64,000 nucleotides of DNA from Eudromia elegans (lineage: Eukaryota; Chordata; Aves; Tinamiformes; Tinamidae), in NCBI GenBank assembly GCA_003342815.1, contig PTEX01000014.1, forward strand, positions 5,930,503 through 5,994,502. The letters are read 5' to 3'. Positions 36,871 through 50,700 of this stretch are shown here, in pieces. Under the pieces are notes generated by a model, which did not search any database, had not been told where the DNA came from, and saw only the letters and a list, made by a program, of their open reading frames with translations. Every line of letters starts with the position of its first letter. Within the stretch, counting starts at the first letter, position 1. Position numbers and translations under genes: made by a program.

Positions 36871-39800
36871 TTGGAGATTTTTGCAAATTCCTTTCAGTCT
36901 CTAGAACAGGATTCTGCTCACAATTACTCAATTTTAGTTCAAAAGACAATCCATTAACAATTATATTTTTCTTTTTTATAATGGCTCATCTGTGTGTTAT
37001 TGACTTTTATGCTGAACAATGAGATAAGGAAAAGAGAATCACAGTACAACAGTACACACTATGCAGTTGCAGTACATAAAACCCTAAGTTAATAATATTG
37101 TTTTTATGAAGAAAGATACTTATCCTATGACAGTTACATTACTATGTAGCTTAGACATAGATATAGGCAGAATAAAAATTGAAAGAATGCAAAAGCATCT
37201 TCATGAGCCAAAGCTGAATGAAGTCAGCAAATGAAGACCATCTATCCCTGGACTGTATCTTTAGGAGATTGCATTTAAAGAAAATTATGTCAATTTTCAC
37301 AAACTACAGGATCTTACATTTCATAACTGTATTTCCTTGACATCTAGGTTTTAAAATTCTTGGCCTTATGTGGTCAAGGGTAGACTTGAAATTATTGATC
37401 TGAACTTCTATATGTTATTTAAAAATTCCCCATAAAACATCTTCCAAAAGAGATTCAAAAATTATTTCCACAGTTTTATATTATTATCATTGCTCAGAAA
37501 CAAGGCTCCCTTTAAGTAAATTTTGCCCTAAATGGCAATAAAGATTAATAGGCTATACATGTTAATGTTTAATAGAAAATAAAAACAAATAATTTAATAT
37601 AGAGTATGGCNCTTATCAATGAAACTTTACACAATAGCCCCTCCCACCCCAGTTAACATAAAAGTTAATGTTTGTACATCATTGACCACATAGCTTTGTA
37701 ATACCTTTATTTGGCACTCAGGAGCCTGTGCTAAAACAAGTTAGGTAATAGACTTCTAACTGCAGGACACTTGCTACTGAAGCTGAAACAAACTAAAAAC
37801 ATGACGAGCTCAGACAAATCCTCTTAGGTCAATACAAAGCCTGTGGTACCAGTATTGGCAAAAAATAGTACTTACTGGGCTGCAATAGTTTATGCCTAAG
37901 CTTTCCATGAAATCACTGGGGAAAATGTGGTGATTCAGAAGGATGATCCCCAGCATATGAAGAAAATCAGGTATATCTGAAAGATGATCCACAAAAATCT
38001 ATGCTTTGTGCAAGTGAACAGAAAATGGGACTGTAACCCCCTGGGGTGCTCTAGGATTTATTTCTACAGAGACTTACTATAAACTATTGCTTGGACCATT
38101 TTCCTAGGAAAGGCATAAGGTCTGGGTTCACTATGCCATACTATTTTTACAGATAAAACTTAGTAACAGTCTGAGTGAAAATACAACCATATTAAAAGAA
38201 GACATGTCTGGAATACAGTCTCACTTCCTCTGAAGTCAAATTTCAGGATTCCAGACTATACAAATCAGTTCTTTCTCTTGAATTATCATAAATAACTTTC
38301 TCTGGACCTATTCAGACNTCTTGTCTTTCTATTAACTCAATAAGAAACTTTAAATATTCCTTTTTGTAATATTGTATTATGAATGTATCTTTCTATTCTT
38401 CCCCATCTGTCGGACATGATCTCTAAAATATAAGTTCGCACTTAAAATATAGGTTCTTCTTCAGCAAAGTCGCTGCCTTAGGCAAGTTCACTGTGCCCTA
38501 GCTCTGGAGTTATTCAGGAAACACTCAAAATCATGTTTATTATTCTTAAAACACAATCCTTCTAAATTTTACTCTCTAGCTACCAATACCATTCTGCTGA
38601 TTTGCTGCAGCCTGGTCATTCTACTTTCTTTTTGTCTTTTGCTTGATTTTTAGTACTTCTATGTTTGGAAGACTTGGTAGGAAGACACCTTTTTGTTGTT
38701 GTTTGTATTTTTTGTATGCAATATTTCTGTGTTTATGAAACACTAAATCAATGACATTTTTCGGTTTGTTTTTGTTAAACTCAGAAAGAAAAGAAAAAAC
38801 ACCTACAGTTGATGTGTAAACAGAATTCTTAGCTGCAATAGGGAAGGATTCCTTTGTTTCTTATATACAATTTAAGAAATAAAGGGCTCATATATAATTA
38901 TTCTTGTTTATAAGGAAGACCTCTCAGACTGCTTGCAGTGTACTCTTCTAATCACTTCAAACTTTAGTCTTTTACTAAAATTTTATATAAATTCATAGAG
39001 CCTCCTGATATGTCCTCTTTATATATACACAAGTTTTCTGTAAAGATGAAACATACTGTATAATGTATGGTTTTCTTTATTTGGCTCAAAACTTCTCCCA
39101 GTTTTAAGTGCTTTAGGCTCTTATGCTTCATCAGCTCCAGGAAAGATGGCAGAAATTTCTTTTTGTTGTAAATGTTCTCTCATCTTTGTCAGAATTAATG
39201 AGGTTAGAGTCTGATAAGTCTCCAGTGTGGTAAACTAGATGCCATATATAGTTTAAGCTCCAAAGAAACTGAAGCTGTCTCAGAAATACCTGCACATAAA
39301 AGCTTGTGAGGTGAGACTGGGACTATCCTCTGTGCTACAAGAATGCCCAGAATCTGTATATTATGAACAGCTCAAACACATCCTTTATAAGTCTGGCCCT
39401 GTTTCTGTCAGAGCTCATATGCAATAACGTTTCAGAGGAGTTCTAGTTAAGCAGTCTTTCATCTATCTTCTTTAGAGTCTTTGCCAGAGGGAGTATTCTC
39501 AAGTTATAGCATGGCCTCTTAGAATTCCTTTATGTAGTTAGAACTAAGGGTGGCAATCTTATTCCTGAGTTGCTTAACTCACTTAATGTGAACTGGTTGT
39601 CCAAAAAAGAATTTCTCATACAAGTTTTTCTTTGTGCAAGCAAAGAAACAGTGTGCATGCGCTGGTTTTCTAAAAGGTATTTTAGCTTTGACTTGGTACA
39701 GAAATCCTGAAGGGATAACATTACACATGAAGCACCAATAGATAAATCACATTATCTTTTTTGAATAATCACAAGAATGAACCACAAAACTGATTTTTTT

Positions 39801-40202
39801 TTTCAGTATTATAAAATTGAATTATTTTAGATGTTATTCGAACCAAGTATCTTAATCNATTGCCTGCTGAAACTTCAAACAAGTAAATTTAGACATACAT
39901 ACATAGGCCACTGAGCAGTTGTCCCTGCAGCATGGAAAATGAGAAAAGGTCATTACTACCCTTCACCTTATTTTGTTATATAACACATGCTACTAGATCA
40001 ATGGATGGTATTGGCAGGATAGTGCACTGCGGAACTTTGTAATAGAATCAGAGGGTTTGGATGCTCTGACAAGTTATTTCAGTTCATTAGGTATGAGAAA
40101 GAAACTATTTTTGAACAAATTGTGGGAAGAATAAGATTTTGTAATCACTTGTTTCATATGAAAAAAAATAAAAACCCACAGATTTGATCTAAATATTCAG
40201 AA
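36871..40202. other. AT-rich intergenic DNA
   Basis: No gene or repeat is supported. The longest frames are about 60 codons. Some low-complexity T runs are present. Confidence 0.6.
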
Positions 40203-40318
40203 CTCAGCTTGGCAAGACCCCAGATAATCCGATCAGACTGGATCTACACAGAGACAAGGGTGGACCAGATGACCTCTGGTAGTCTGCCCCAACCTACATC
40301 ATATTCTGATTCTGTGCT
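40203..40318 (+). mobile_element. CR1 3' tail fragment, plus strand
   Basis: The short block contains GTGGACCAGATGACCTCTGG and CCCCAACCTACATCATATTC, then GATTCTGTG. This is the standard order of the CR1 3' untranslated end (GGACTAGATGACCTCTAGAGGTCCC..CCAACC..ATTCTGTGATTC). Only about 115 bp survive. It lies about 520 bp left of a minus-strand CR1 copy, so the two elements face each other tail to tail. Confidence 0.75.
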
Positions 40319-40840
40319 CTAATGCAGCATGGCTTTTCTATAATCATAGCATTATTACCAAAGTCATGTTGTTGATTTGCTTCTCTCATGAAGTGACTGA
40401 CATTAAAATACATTTCCTTAAAGAGTGGCAAACCCCAGGCTTTTCTCCCCTCCTGCACAAGATTTCATCTTGTCAGACATTACATAAAGGCAAAGTGATT
40501 CCGTCCTCTCAGCCTGCTATTTTTCATTGACCCACAACAAATATTTTAAGTTCCCTAGTTACATATTTCATGCTGTTTTTATGACTACTGATTTTCTAAA
40601 AATTCAATTTTTTNAAAAAATGTTGTTAATCTGAAACTTACAGTTAGGAGGGAATTGTGAGAAGAGAGAAGCACATAATTGATCATTACCTAGTAATCAC
40701 AGAAAAATTTTCATTAATTTCTTTATAGAAAGACTTTTTGGTACTGTTCTTGTGATTCTTTCCTCATTGCTTTAGCATTCTGGTTTCTACTAGGCTACCA
40801 TGAATTAGCTGTGTGTGAGTGACTAAAGAACAGAGAAGTT

Positions 40841-41780
40841 ATAGAATTATAGAATCATTATGATTGGAAAAGACCTTCAATATCATCAAGTCCAAGTGTA
40901 AGCCCCTAATCACCATACCTATTACACCATGTCTCTAAACACTTCATCTACATGTTTCTTGAACACTGCCAGGGATGGTGATTCCATCACTTCCTTGGGC
41001 AGCCTGTACTTATGCTTGACTACTCCTTTTGTGCAGAATTTCTTCCTCGTATTTAGCCAGAATGTCCCCTGGTACAACTTGAGGCCATTTCCTCCCTTCT
41101 AGAGAAGAGATTGAACCCTACCTCTCTACAACCTCCTTTAAGGAAGCTGTAGAGAGCAATAAGGTCACTCCTGAGCCTCCTCTACTCCAGACTAAATAAC
41201 CCCAGCTCCCCCAGCCACTCATCATAAGGTCTGTTCTCCAGCCCCTTCACCAGCTTCATTGCCCTTCTCTGAACACACTCCAGCATCTCAATGTCTTTCT
41301 TGTAGTGAGGAGTCCAAAACTGAACCCAGAGTTTGAGGTACAGCTTCACCAGTGCAGAGTAGAGGGGAAGGATCACTTCCCTCATCCTGCTGGATACCTT
41401 GTTCCTGATACAAGCCAGGATGCTGTTGGCCTTCTTGGCCACCCGGGCTCACTGCTGGCTCACATGCACCAGGCTGTTGACCATCACCTCCAGATGCTTT
41501 TCTGCCACACAGTGATCTCCAGCTGCTCAGCCCCTAACCCGCAGCACTGCATGGGGTTGCTATGACTGAATCAATGCCCTCATCAAGATAATCAATAAAG
41601 GTATTAAAAACGACTGACCCCATCACTGACCCCTGGCATATCGCTCGTGCCTGGTTGTCAGATGGATTTAATTCCGTTCACCACCTCTTTTTTGGGCCCA
41701 GCCGTCCAGTCAGTTTTTCACTCAGTGAAGATTAAACGTGTCTAAACCATGAGCTTCCAGGTCTCCAAGAGAACTAGTCA
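40841..41780 (-). mobile_element. CR1 LINE, 5'-truncated, minus strand
   Basis: The tail on the plus strand reads ATAGAATTATAGAATCATTA at 40841, followed by GGAAAAGACCTTCAATATCA, both typical CR1 3' ends. The minus strand then encodes [49 protein letters not shown] and ELGLFSLE. From about 41560 to 41780 the match continues into more upstream ORF2 sequence (the WLDGRAQK/NGIKS-type and LGSVMGSVVFNTFIDYLD-type part), so about 0.95 kb of the element is present. Divergence is higher than in the copy at 36 kb, and the two differ in 3' end sequence, so they belong to different CR1 subfamilies. The frame is broken and the copy inactive. Confidence 0.93.
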
Positions 41781-44700
41781 GCTAAATACTGAACTACACT
41801 GAACACAGCTTCTGTGAAATTCCAAGCCCTTCAAAAAAAAAGCACTTTGTTTTAAAGGGAAGGAAGCTACTTATCTTTCTGAAGCTACTGTTCCTGAAAG
41901 CTATCGTGTGCTTTACGTACACAGTAATTCCTTGTATTTTCAAACAACTATTTTTTTATGACATGAGCAAAATAGGCCACGATTTTAAATAAATGCTTGT
42001 ATTTTTATTTTGTGATATATTGTGACACTTATTTATATGTGTTATATGTGATATATTGTGATATTTATATCAGATTTTCTAGTAGGGTTTTTTTTTTTCA
42101 TTCATTTTTTTTCCCCCACAACAAAACCTAAGACTTGTTACTTTGCTCAGTGTTTTAATGTGAACTTTACCAGGTCAGCTGTAGCCCAAGCCTGTGTTAT
42201 GACTTTGGTGAGACATTTGCATTTTAAAGGTTGTCTGGCTTTACCATTTAGAATAGGCTTAGATATATTTAGCAAAGAGAATTCTAGTTGGTGGTGTGCT
42301 TAATAAGAGATAGTATGAACTTCATAAGGAAGATGAAGTGTGTACTCTCTTGTACCTCTTAACAGAGTTTAATGGTAGCTTTAATATTGGTGGCCATCTT
42401 GCACAACAGCAATCATTCTCACTCAAGCAGCATCAAAACACTGAGATATAAACTTCCTTGCAGATTTGCTAGGCTCATTTCAAATGTTTTTGATGAAAAG
42501 TGANTATTAAAGAATAAATTAGTATTCTTATTCATATTGCAACATGAAAGCAAATTAAAGAGCAGTGTAAAGCAGCTTCACCAAGAAGCTTTTATCAAAT
42601 GTTACAGAAAAAGATCAAAGACCATTTAGCTGAAGGACCTGTTAAATCTTCCCCACATGAACACTTGGAATGTAAACCTAATGCATAAAATATCTCACCC
42701 AGAATGGAGATTTGAGAATATCAACAAGTTGTCATGGGGAACAATGTTTTGAGAATTTTTTCTTGATTTTTTTTTTTAAATAATGTGAAGAAGATTTGAT
42801 AAGAAACCTAAATCTCAGCATAACTAAAAAATCTAGAATTCTGGACAGAAGAAAGGAGGGACAGCTTCTTATTGAACCTATGCAATTTCTATAGGCTTTA
42901 CATAGTATCTCTTATAGTTGTTTGTTCAATGACAATATTTGAGGTCCTCAAACTTTTCAGCTGTTGTCTGTGTTAAAATATCATAGGTTTTTTTTTTATT
43001 TTTTTAATAACACAAAAATAAGTGCATTGATAATCACCAAGGATCTCAAAAAANCACTTAAGAGGTTGCCAAGGTAATAGTCCCAAACCAGTGGCAAATA
43101 GGCTAATACTGAAAACAATGGAAAATAAATAAATAAAAGCAATCTTGAATTTTGCACATAAGTACCTAAGAAAAATAATATGCATATGATTCTGTGAAAA
43201 TACAGATCTTCCAATGGAATCATAAGCACTTTTATGTAAATATACAATTTACATAATTTACATTGGCCCTATTAGAACTCAGAAGATTATAACTACATAC
43301 TGATATTCTGTAGGCATATATATTAAGAATATGGAAATTATATATAAAATAAATTATTACAAAGAAAAGTCTCAATTCTAATGAACTTGGACTTTATGAA
43401 TGATATACTGCCCTTTCAAACATTTGCTAAATCTGTTTGAAGTATACTAGAAGTGCACTACTTTCCCATAAGTGTATTCAGTCATGAAATAGAATCATGC
43501 ATTTTTAAGCACATTGCTTTCTAACAAATTTAGTTTAGAATATGCACATAATTAGAGTCACAATTCTACATAATAATATTATATCATTATTTCAACTACT
43601 GCTTTGTAAACAAGACGTGCCATCTGAAGATGTGCACCTCAAAATTTTACATGGTCTCAAACAACGGGAAGAGGCATTTAAAAGTAAGACATTTTACTGG
43701 CTAACATGAAGTCATACTCTGATTGTAGGATTATGATGATAGTAGCATTTTTTTTTCTTCAAACTGTTAGATATTTAGAAACAGCTAGAATTGTGCCGTT
43801 GCATATCAGATGAGATGCTGCATTTGTCTTGTTCTGGTGAAGTGAACTTATCAAGACTTCAGTGTATTTTTTTTTTCTGAAGCTCTGTTACAGAGCAGAT
43901 GGGATGTCTAACATCCTTTTCTATTTAAAACATGCAAGTACTAATCAACAAGGGGGTTTAGAATGTTAAACCAGCCAACCATAAGAAATATGTCACACAG
44001 TTTGCTGTCATCCTAATTAATTAGATAGCATTATTTGTTGTCCCCAGTGAACTCACATGAGCTCAATGACTGATAATAGCTTCATTCTTTTCAGGGATTT
44101 TCTCTTAAATTTATTCACTTTGATTTAAGAGACAATGTATAAAAAGGGAAAAAAACTCACAACCTACCACTAAGTAGTGTTGTTCAGAAACATACTTGTG
44201 ACTTATTAATATGAGTGAACATTTGGTCTGATACTAAGGTCATTTTAATTTTAAATCTTTCACGCAAACGTTTCTTGAATAATTATTATTTCAGTAATTA
44301 TCTTGCACTTTTCTAACATATTTCTAGGCATGTTTTGTAATAGAGTTCTTGCCCTTCTGACTGTAGAAAGGTTCAATAAAAACATGTGAGCATCATTTAT
44401 TCTATAATACAAATATAATTTAAGGGTTAACATAATATAAAAGTCTTCAAAACAATGTTAAATAAAAAAGTTAATGGGTTGTTCAGAGTCATAAAAGCAT
44501 AATGAATTTTTTTTTTTTTGGTGCCTTTTATACTCAGGTTTACACAATAGCAAATAGGTTGGATAAAATAAAATAAAAAAAAAAGATGAGATATTCACAG
44601 ACAACTAATATTACAGAAGATTAATCCTGCTACATTTGTCTGTCTTGGTGGTGGCCATGAAGAAAACTTGGACTTTACTATGACAAACGACATTTTTTAT

Positions 44701-46680
44701 TTACTGATACTACTTATTTAAGTTTCATAGTTTCTAATAAAAATACAGGAAAATAATGGACTAAATTTCTTAATGGAAGATAGGTCAGAGAATTAAATAG
44801 GCTATCCGTTACTGGAGATGTATCTATTCACAATTGAAGAAACAATGGTCATTACTTTCTTTAAAATAAATGTACCTTTTATCAGTTTTCATGTTCTTAG
44901 GATTGTTAGGTGATATATTATTTTTGTAGTAGATTTTTGTATTTGTATTTTTGTATTATCCATAATAATATAGCACCATTTTCCTCTGTTTTGCATTTAT
45001 GGAAAAATATTATCAAAAAACATGATCACTACATTAAAAATAGTTTTTTAATGCAAAAAACTCTAAATGATTTTTAACTATTAAATATTCACTCTGGTTC
45101 ACTTTTGAATACTGAAAAACAAATAGTCTTACCTAAACCATCAAAAGGTCAAAGAAGGGTTAAACAACTGATATTCTCTCTGATAGCAACTTCTACATCT
45201 ACTGTAGTGAGTTTGAGGAAAATGAGCTTGAGGAAGAGAGTAAATATCTTTCTGAAGTGGGCTGCACATAGACAGCCACAGTTTATCCTCTTTAATGAAT
45301 CATTCCCCTACACTGAGTTCAGCCTTACACATCATCAAATGGCATATTGTTCTATAAAGCATCTATGAAGAAGTGTTTATTCTTGTTTAATGTGCTTCAT
45401 GGTTTCATTGGGTTTTGCCAGTAGAAGAAATGCCTACTGCTCAGGATTTTATTAGGTAGTATTTCAGTTTTCTCTTTTTCAGGCTGAAGAATAATAGCCT
45501 ATTTTGTCTGTTCTCGTGCAGGAGGTATTCTATTTTTCTGACATCTAGTTAGTCTTCTCTATTCCCTTCTTCTTCTATGTAAGCTTTTGAGACAAAATGG
45601 TGAAAATTTTATAGAGCATTCAGTCTAAAGGCATATTTATCTTAAATGAGTTGTTCTTCAAACTCTTCTTCAAACTTTTTTGCTTACTATTTTTCCAAGT
45701 TCTTGTGGTTGTTGTTCTCTATTTAATCTGACATAATTCTCCTCTTTACTGTGTCTTTGGGAACATCTGCTTTTTAAGGAGTATTTTAAAGCTTGCATTA
45801 TTATTTTATTCTGTGTCCTCCCAGTGCCTTTGATTTTTCAGAGCATTTAGTGGTCTTTCATCATCATCAACTATAATATAGCTCTAATAATATATGCTCT
45901 GTGTCAGATATTAGATGAAAAACTATAGGGATTCTGGTGCAGATACTGCAGTGCACTTTTTCAATTTTCTGTATTTATTAACATATAGCACCATTTGTTC
46001 ACTGTTTCAAAAAAGCAAAATAACATTTCAGAGTTACTTTTTATGCTGTTAGTCTAACTTTTTTTTTCAAGTACCAGAGTTTTAGCAAGTTTGCACTTAA
46101 AAGATGTATCAATAGTGTGCTCTTCTGCACCTTACATCTTTTTGACTGCTTCAAATTCTTATTCTTACTCTACTTTAGCAATCTTGTCTTGGGATTCCAC
46201 TGCTTTTGTAGTTCTTAGTGGCCTATTCAGAAAGTGGAACACATCTGTAACCTATATTGAAAACTTTTAAAAGAACAAGCCATGTCTGAAAGCTATAGAA
46301 CAAGATCAAGTGCATCTCACTGTACATAACTCCTCCTTTGTACCAAATATTATGACTGATGTTGGTCATTTCTTTATTTCACATGTAATGTCACTGCTTT
46401 TCTGTCTCTCAGGTATTATAAAAAGGCTACAATAAAATAGTCAGAGGTTAACCATGTCCAGTTTTTCAAAGAATATTTGTACAACTAGAAGAGAGCTTGA
46501 AGTTTGGCTTAAGAGCTTTGAAATATGTTTAAAAATAATAGAAACTCCCAGGACATTCCTTGTGAAAAGCTTAAATAAGCTTTACTCTGATAGAGACGTT
46601 CTTTTCAGTATAAAATCTTATGATATGTAAAAACCTCTGTAAATATTTTTATTATAGCTCACTGGGGAGGCTCTTAAAAA
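41781..46680. other. AT-rich intergenic DNA with a possible conserved element
   Basis: A near repeat of TGTGATATATTGTGA occurs at 42011 and 42047. The stretch 43960-44100 contains the palindrome CTAATTAATTAG (44013-44024) and other homeodomain-type words in a homopolymer-poor context. It is flagged in the findings. An 87-codon frame at 45105-45368 has no recognisable features. Confidence 0.5.
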
Positions 46681-46681
46681 A

Positions 46682-46729
46682 GGAGTGTTGAAAATAGATT
46701 TGAAAATTGGAGTGTTGAAAATAGATTTG
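46682..46729 (+). repeat. Perfect 21-bp repeat at 27-bp spacing
   Basis: The 21 bases beginning GGAGTGTTG and ending ATAGATTTG occur at 46682-46702 and again, identical, at 46709-46729, separated by AAAATT. This is a recent short tandem duplication. Confidence 0.9.
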
Positions 46730-47561
46730 TAGATCCTACATTTTTTCATCAAAAACTGTAGATGTAGGTCAAGCAAAATCTTTTATAAATTCATGAGAAT
46801 TTTTAGCTAACTCATCAAAAAAATTAACATGATTCTGAAATACTANAATATTTTTAAATGCAGCTTTTTTTAATTTTCCAATTTGTGCTAATAAGGTCAT
46901 TTTCCAAAAATTTCCAAATTTTTCAAAAATACTTTTTCATTAGAAGGAGAACACTAAAAATCCTTACAGAACTGAGAAAAGTATTTAATCATGGGCCAAA
47001 CAAAATTTAACTGACACAGTATTTTAAACAAATCTGTGTTTTGTTTTGTTTTGTTTTTAATTTGGGATCGGTGAATCAATGTCTTGTTTTTCTTCATTTT
47101 GCTTTCTTTTTGGTAACGAATTTGTTGCATTTGTTCCAATGCAACAAATATTAATGAGACAGCCTTATTGAAAGCCTGACTTAGAGGACTGTTTACCTCT
47201 TATAAAACTTAGAGCAGGTTTGCCAGACTCTATGATGGGCATGGGTCATTTCACACTTTGAGATGCTTCACTGATTTAAAGTCATATTGTAGACTTTTTT
47301 CTACTGACCGGTAAAAGGTCCAGAAGGATGATCATTCCTTAAAAATACTTCTGATCTAAATTCACTAATATGACCTGTAAAATGTGCATTGTTTAATGAT
47401 GTAAAACTGACAGATAGAAGATGTTTATATTTTTTTAAATATCTTTTTAAAATGTTTTAAATCCATCCATTAACTGCTGAATAAAATGGACTTCTCCATT
47501 TTTAAATCTTAAAAGAAAGGCTTTAAGATGAAAATTGATTGAATTTCAGAACTTTTAAAAA

Positions 47562-47606
47562 AATTGTTCAGTAGTAATAAATTGTTAATTGTTCAGTAGT
47601 AATAAA
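47562..47606 (+). repeat. 25-bp tandem duplication, 1.8 copies
   Basis: AATTGTTCAGTAGTAATAAA is repeated at 47562 and 47587 without mismatch, with ATTGTT-type linker sequence between. It lies about 0.9 kb right of a similar small duplication at 46.7 kb. Confidence 0.9.
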
Positions 47607-47763
47607 ATTTGACAAATTGATTTAATATATTAATGTAAAGAATATACTGAGTGTTTAAAAGCTAACAATCTTGGATCTGCTCTTCTGAAAAGGAGAGAGG
47701 CATAGGAATGTAAATTTTATTAATGAGAGAATGAAATTGTGAATTAAGGATTTTCTTTCCTAA

Positions 47764-47794
47764 TAATATATATATTTTATATATATATATATTT
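47764..47794. repeat. TA-rich simple repeat
   Basis: Alternating TA runs are broken by TTTT. This is an ordinary AT microsatellite. Confidence 0.85.
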
Positions 47795-50700
47795 TTTTCT
47801 GACAAAATAAAAGGTAAATCTCAACAGGTTTCATAGACATATTTAAATACGTGCTGAGCTGAACAGTAGTTTCTAAAGTAAAATATATATTCTTCCTTTC
47901 TAGAATTTTCTTTTCCATCTCTTGATTTTATTTCCTGGAGTAATTTCCATGATTCATTCTGTAGGGAGACATAGAGAGACATAGAGACAATGTAAGCTTT
48001 CTGTGATAAGAATACTTTCTGATCAAGAACTTGGGTTTTCATCTACCCTTTTCAAAGTGCATTATATGAAAAAAAGTTGATTTTTTTTTTTTTGTTCTAG
48101 AATGAATGATTTCAGCTTCTGGACCATATCTCTGCATTTCTTTTGTGAGCAGCAGAGACAAAAATACCAAAGTGAACCTGTTATTTCACTCCTTTTTCCT
48201 TTCCCATATTCTGTTCCTGCATACCTGATATAAAATGAATTTGCTTTTCATCAGTTATTATTTAGTGGATAAGGGCATCCTTTATATTTGATATCATCAT
48301 TACATCTGTCTGCTTGTTCCATGATTACTTTAGAGTAGTGAGATGAAACNGTTTTGTATTTGGTGGAAATCAAGGGGTATTCTTTAACCTTTGAAAAGAA
48401 CACTTAAATTTTATCAGTTAAATGCTCTGCATTTGGGGGTTTTTGTGCTTGAGAAAATTGTTACTAAAGAGAAGAATAATAGCAGTATGTATATTAAGAA
48501 AAGACAGATATACGAAATCAATATACAGGATATTCAGAATCACAAATTAAGANTTCATAATCAAGGATTTGAAATTATTAATGTTCTGTGCTGGAAAGAA
48601 AGGAGAGGATGGGAGGGGAGTGGAGAGGAGAAAACAAGGAGATCTGTTACAAGAAACAGCACTTTTGGATGAAATGCAAACTTTTTAGTGATGTGACTGT
48701 TGTCTTGATGTTATNGTTGCAACAATAACACACAAGGTAGAACCTAAGGATTTCCTTCATTTAAGAAAAATCATCTTCTAATGCTTTAAATTAAATGTAT
48801 ATATTTGAGTTTCCTAATGTTTAAAGCAACCTGTTTATCTAGACTTATCTAGTTTACTTGGATTAAGATAATGCTCTGCCTATACCTAGGTCCTTTTTTG
48901 TTCTGTCCTCACTAACTTACAAAAAAGAACAACTTTGAAGTACCTCTTTCTTTTCCTTTTATGGTCCTAATGGTTAATTTAGTATTGTTTTAGAGCAAAG
49001 GTCTAACTTACTGAATGGTTTCAAATTGCCCTTTTTTTGNCACAGGAAAAAAATTCATAGCCAATCCTACTCTAAAGTCTCAGACTACCAGACTAGGTAT
49101 TCTCTGCATTGGGTTCAGCATTTCAAACATTGAGAAAAAGAAGAAAATTCACTCACCCTTCCTGCCCAAAAGAAAAACAAATTCTGAAACTGCTGTTAAT
49201 CTTAAAAAAAAAAAAAAAGACAATGTCTTTTGCTGTTATTCGGTATAAAGAGTTCATTGTGAAAAGCATATTGGAATATGTACTGAATTTCAGGCAGTTG
49301 CATAANATAATTTGTAGTCAGATATAATTCTGTCCATCAGAATTAAAGTAATTCCTCTCTTCTAATTTAGTTAAGTTACATATTTTTGATTTATTCTGCC
49401 TGGCTAAGGAGGCCTCTCAATTTCCTTTGATTTCTTTATGATGTCTAAGGACTTAAATAGGATTTCTACTATCATATAATTTTTCTCTAGTTATCCTAAC
49501 ACAGACTTTTTAGTAAAAGCATAAAACCTCTCCGAGTCAATGAATTTGAACCCGTGTCACTTGAGGTTAATGGCTAGTACAGCCTNTGGTTAAGTTCTGA
49601 GATTCAAGGAACTCAAAACTGCATATACTTAATTCAGCTAAGCCTCTGAATCCTCTGAAGTTCTTCTGCCATTTTAAAAGCCATCCAGCCTTAAGTAAAT
49701 ATTGTCTTTTAAAAATGCATATCTAATATATTTGACTATTTGACATGCTCCACTTTATTGGGAAAAGACATTAATTTTTTTAAAAAATACTATATTTTCC
49801 CATATTCTGAATCTACTTTTCAGCATTACTTAACATATATTCACTTAATATTTATATTATTGTCAAAAATAAAATGTTACAACTTAAACTAAATTACTAA
49901 CTTACATAATTTTTACATATTTATTATTTCGGGGCAGTGATGTTTTCATATTGCTTAATTATTTTTTCTTTGAGTAGAAACCATGAATATATATTTATTG
50001 GCCACCTCAAAAAATTCTTCATTTTATGTAACAGTTTGAAAAAGTAAAATTTTTAGGTCATTTCAAATGCTCTCAGTAGATTTAAAAATGAGAAAGATCT
50101 AGATTAGCTTTTTGTAAAGAAATGATTCAAAAATGTATTGCTTGTATTTTATGCACCTTATGGTAGTGATACAAAGATAATGCAAGTCACTTAGCTACTC
50201 TAAATACTGAATAAGATCACCATGTAGGGTACTTTTTTATTTTTTTAATTTGAAATTTGTTTATTTAAGGATTGCTAAATACAGGCAAAATTTCTGCTAT
50301 AAGCTAGAACTTAGAAAGATCTCCCTGTTTTAATTTCCAAAGAAGATGCTGTATACATAGTCTACCTTGGAAATCTCTGGTGTAATCCTCCATTGAAAGT
50401 GTTTGGACTGTTGCCTGGTATTTTTGATAGAGGTCTAAAGCTATTTATTCAGTTTCTTTACACTGCTAATTTATGCAGATCTTAAGGAGTGGTCTACTGC
50501 TGAGACACTAACCAGCTGTTAGACAGCAGGATACAACAGAACAACATGATGGGGAGAGCCAGGATCAAGGAGAAAAACTCAGAATGATTCCTCATGTAGA
50601 GGATGTAATCTACATGAAGAGCTGTGCAAAATGCAGTCAGAGCTCTCTGACCTCAACACAGGACATTTTTTGGATCTTGCTGTTAACATCAACAGAAAAT

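Noticed and set aside
41305-41565. 86-codon plus-strand frame
   Set aside because: It is antisense to the minus-strand CR1 copy.
43180-43205. GATTCTGTG word as a CR1 tail
   Set aside because: There is no CR1 3' sequence on either side, so it is a chance octamer.
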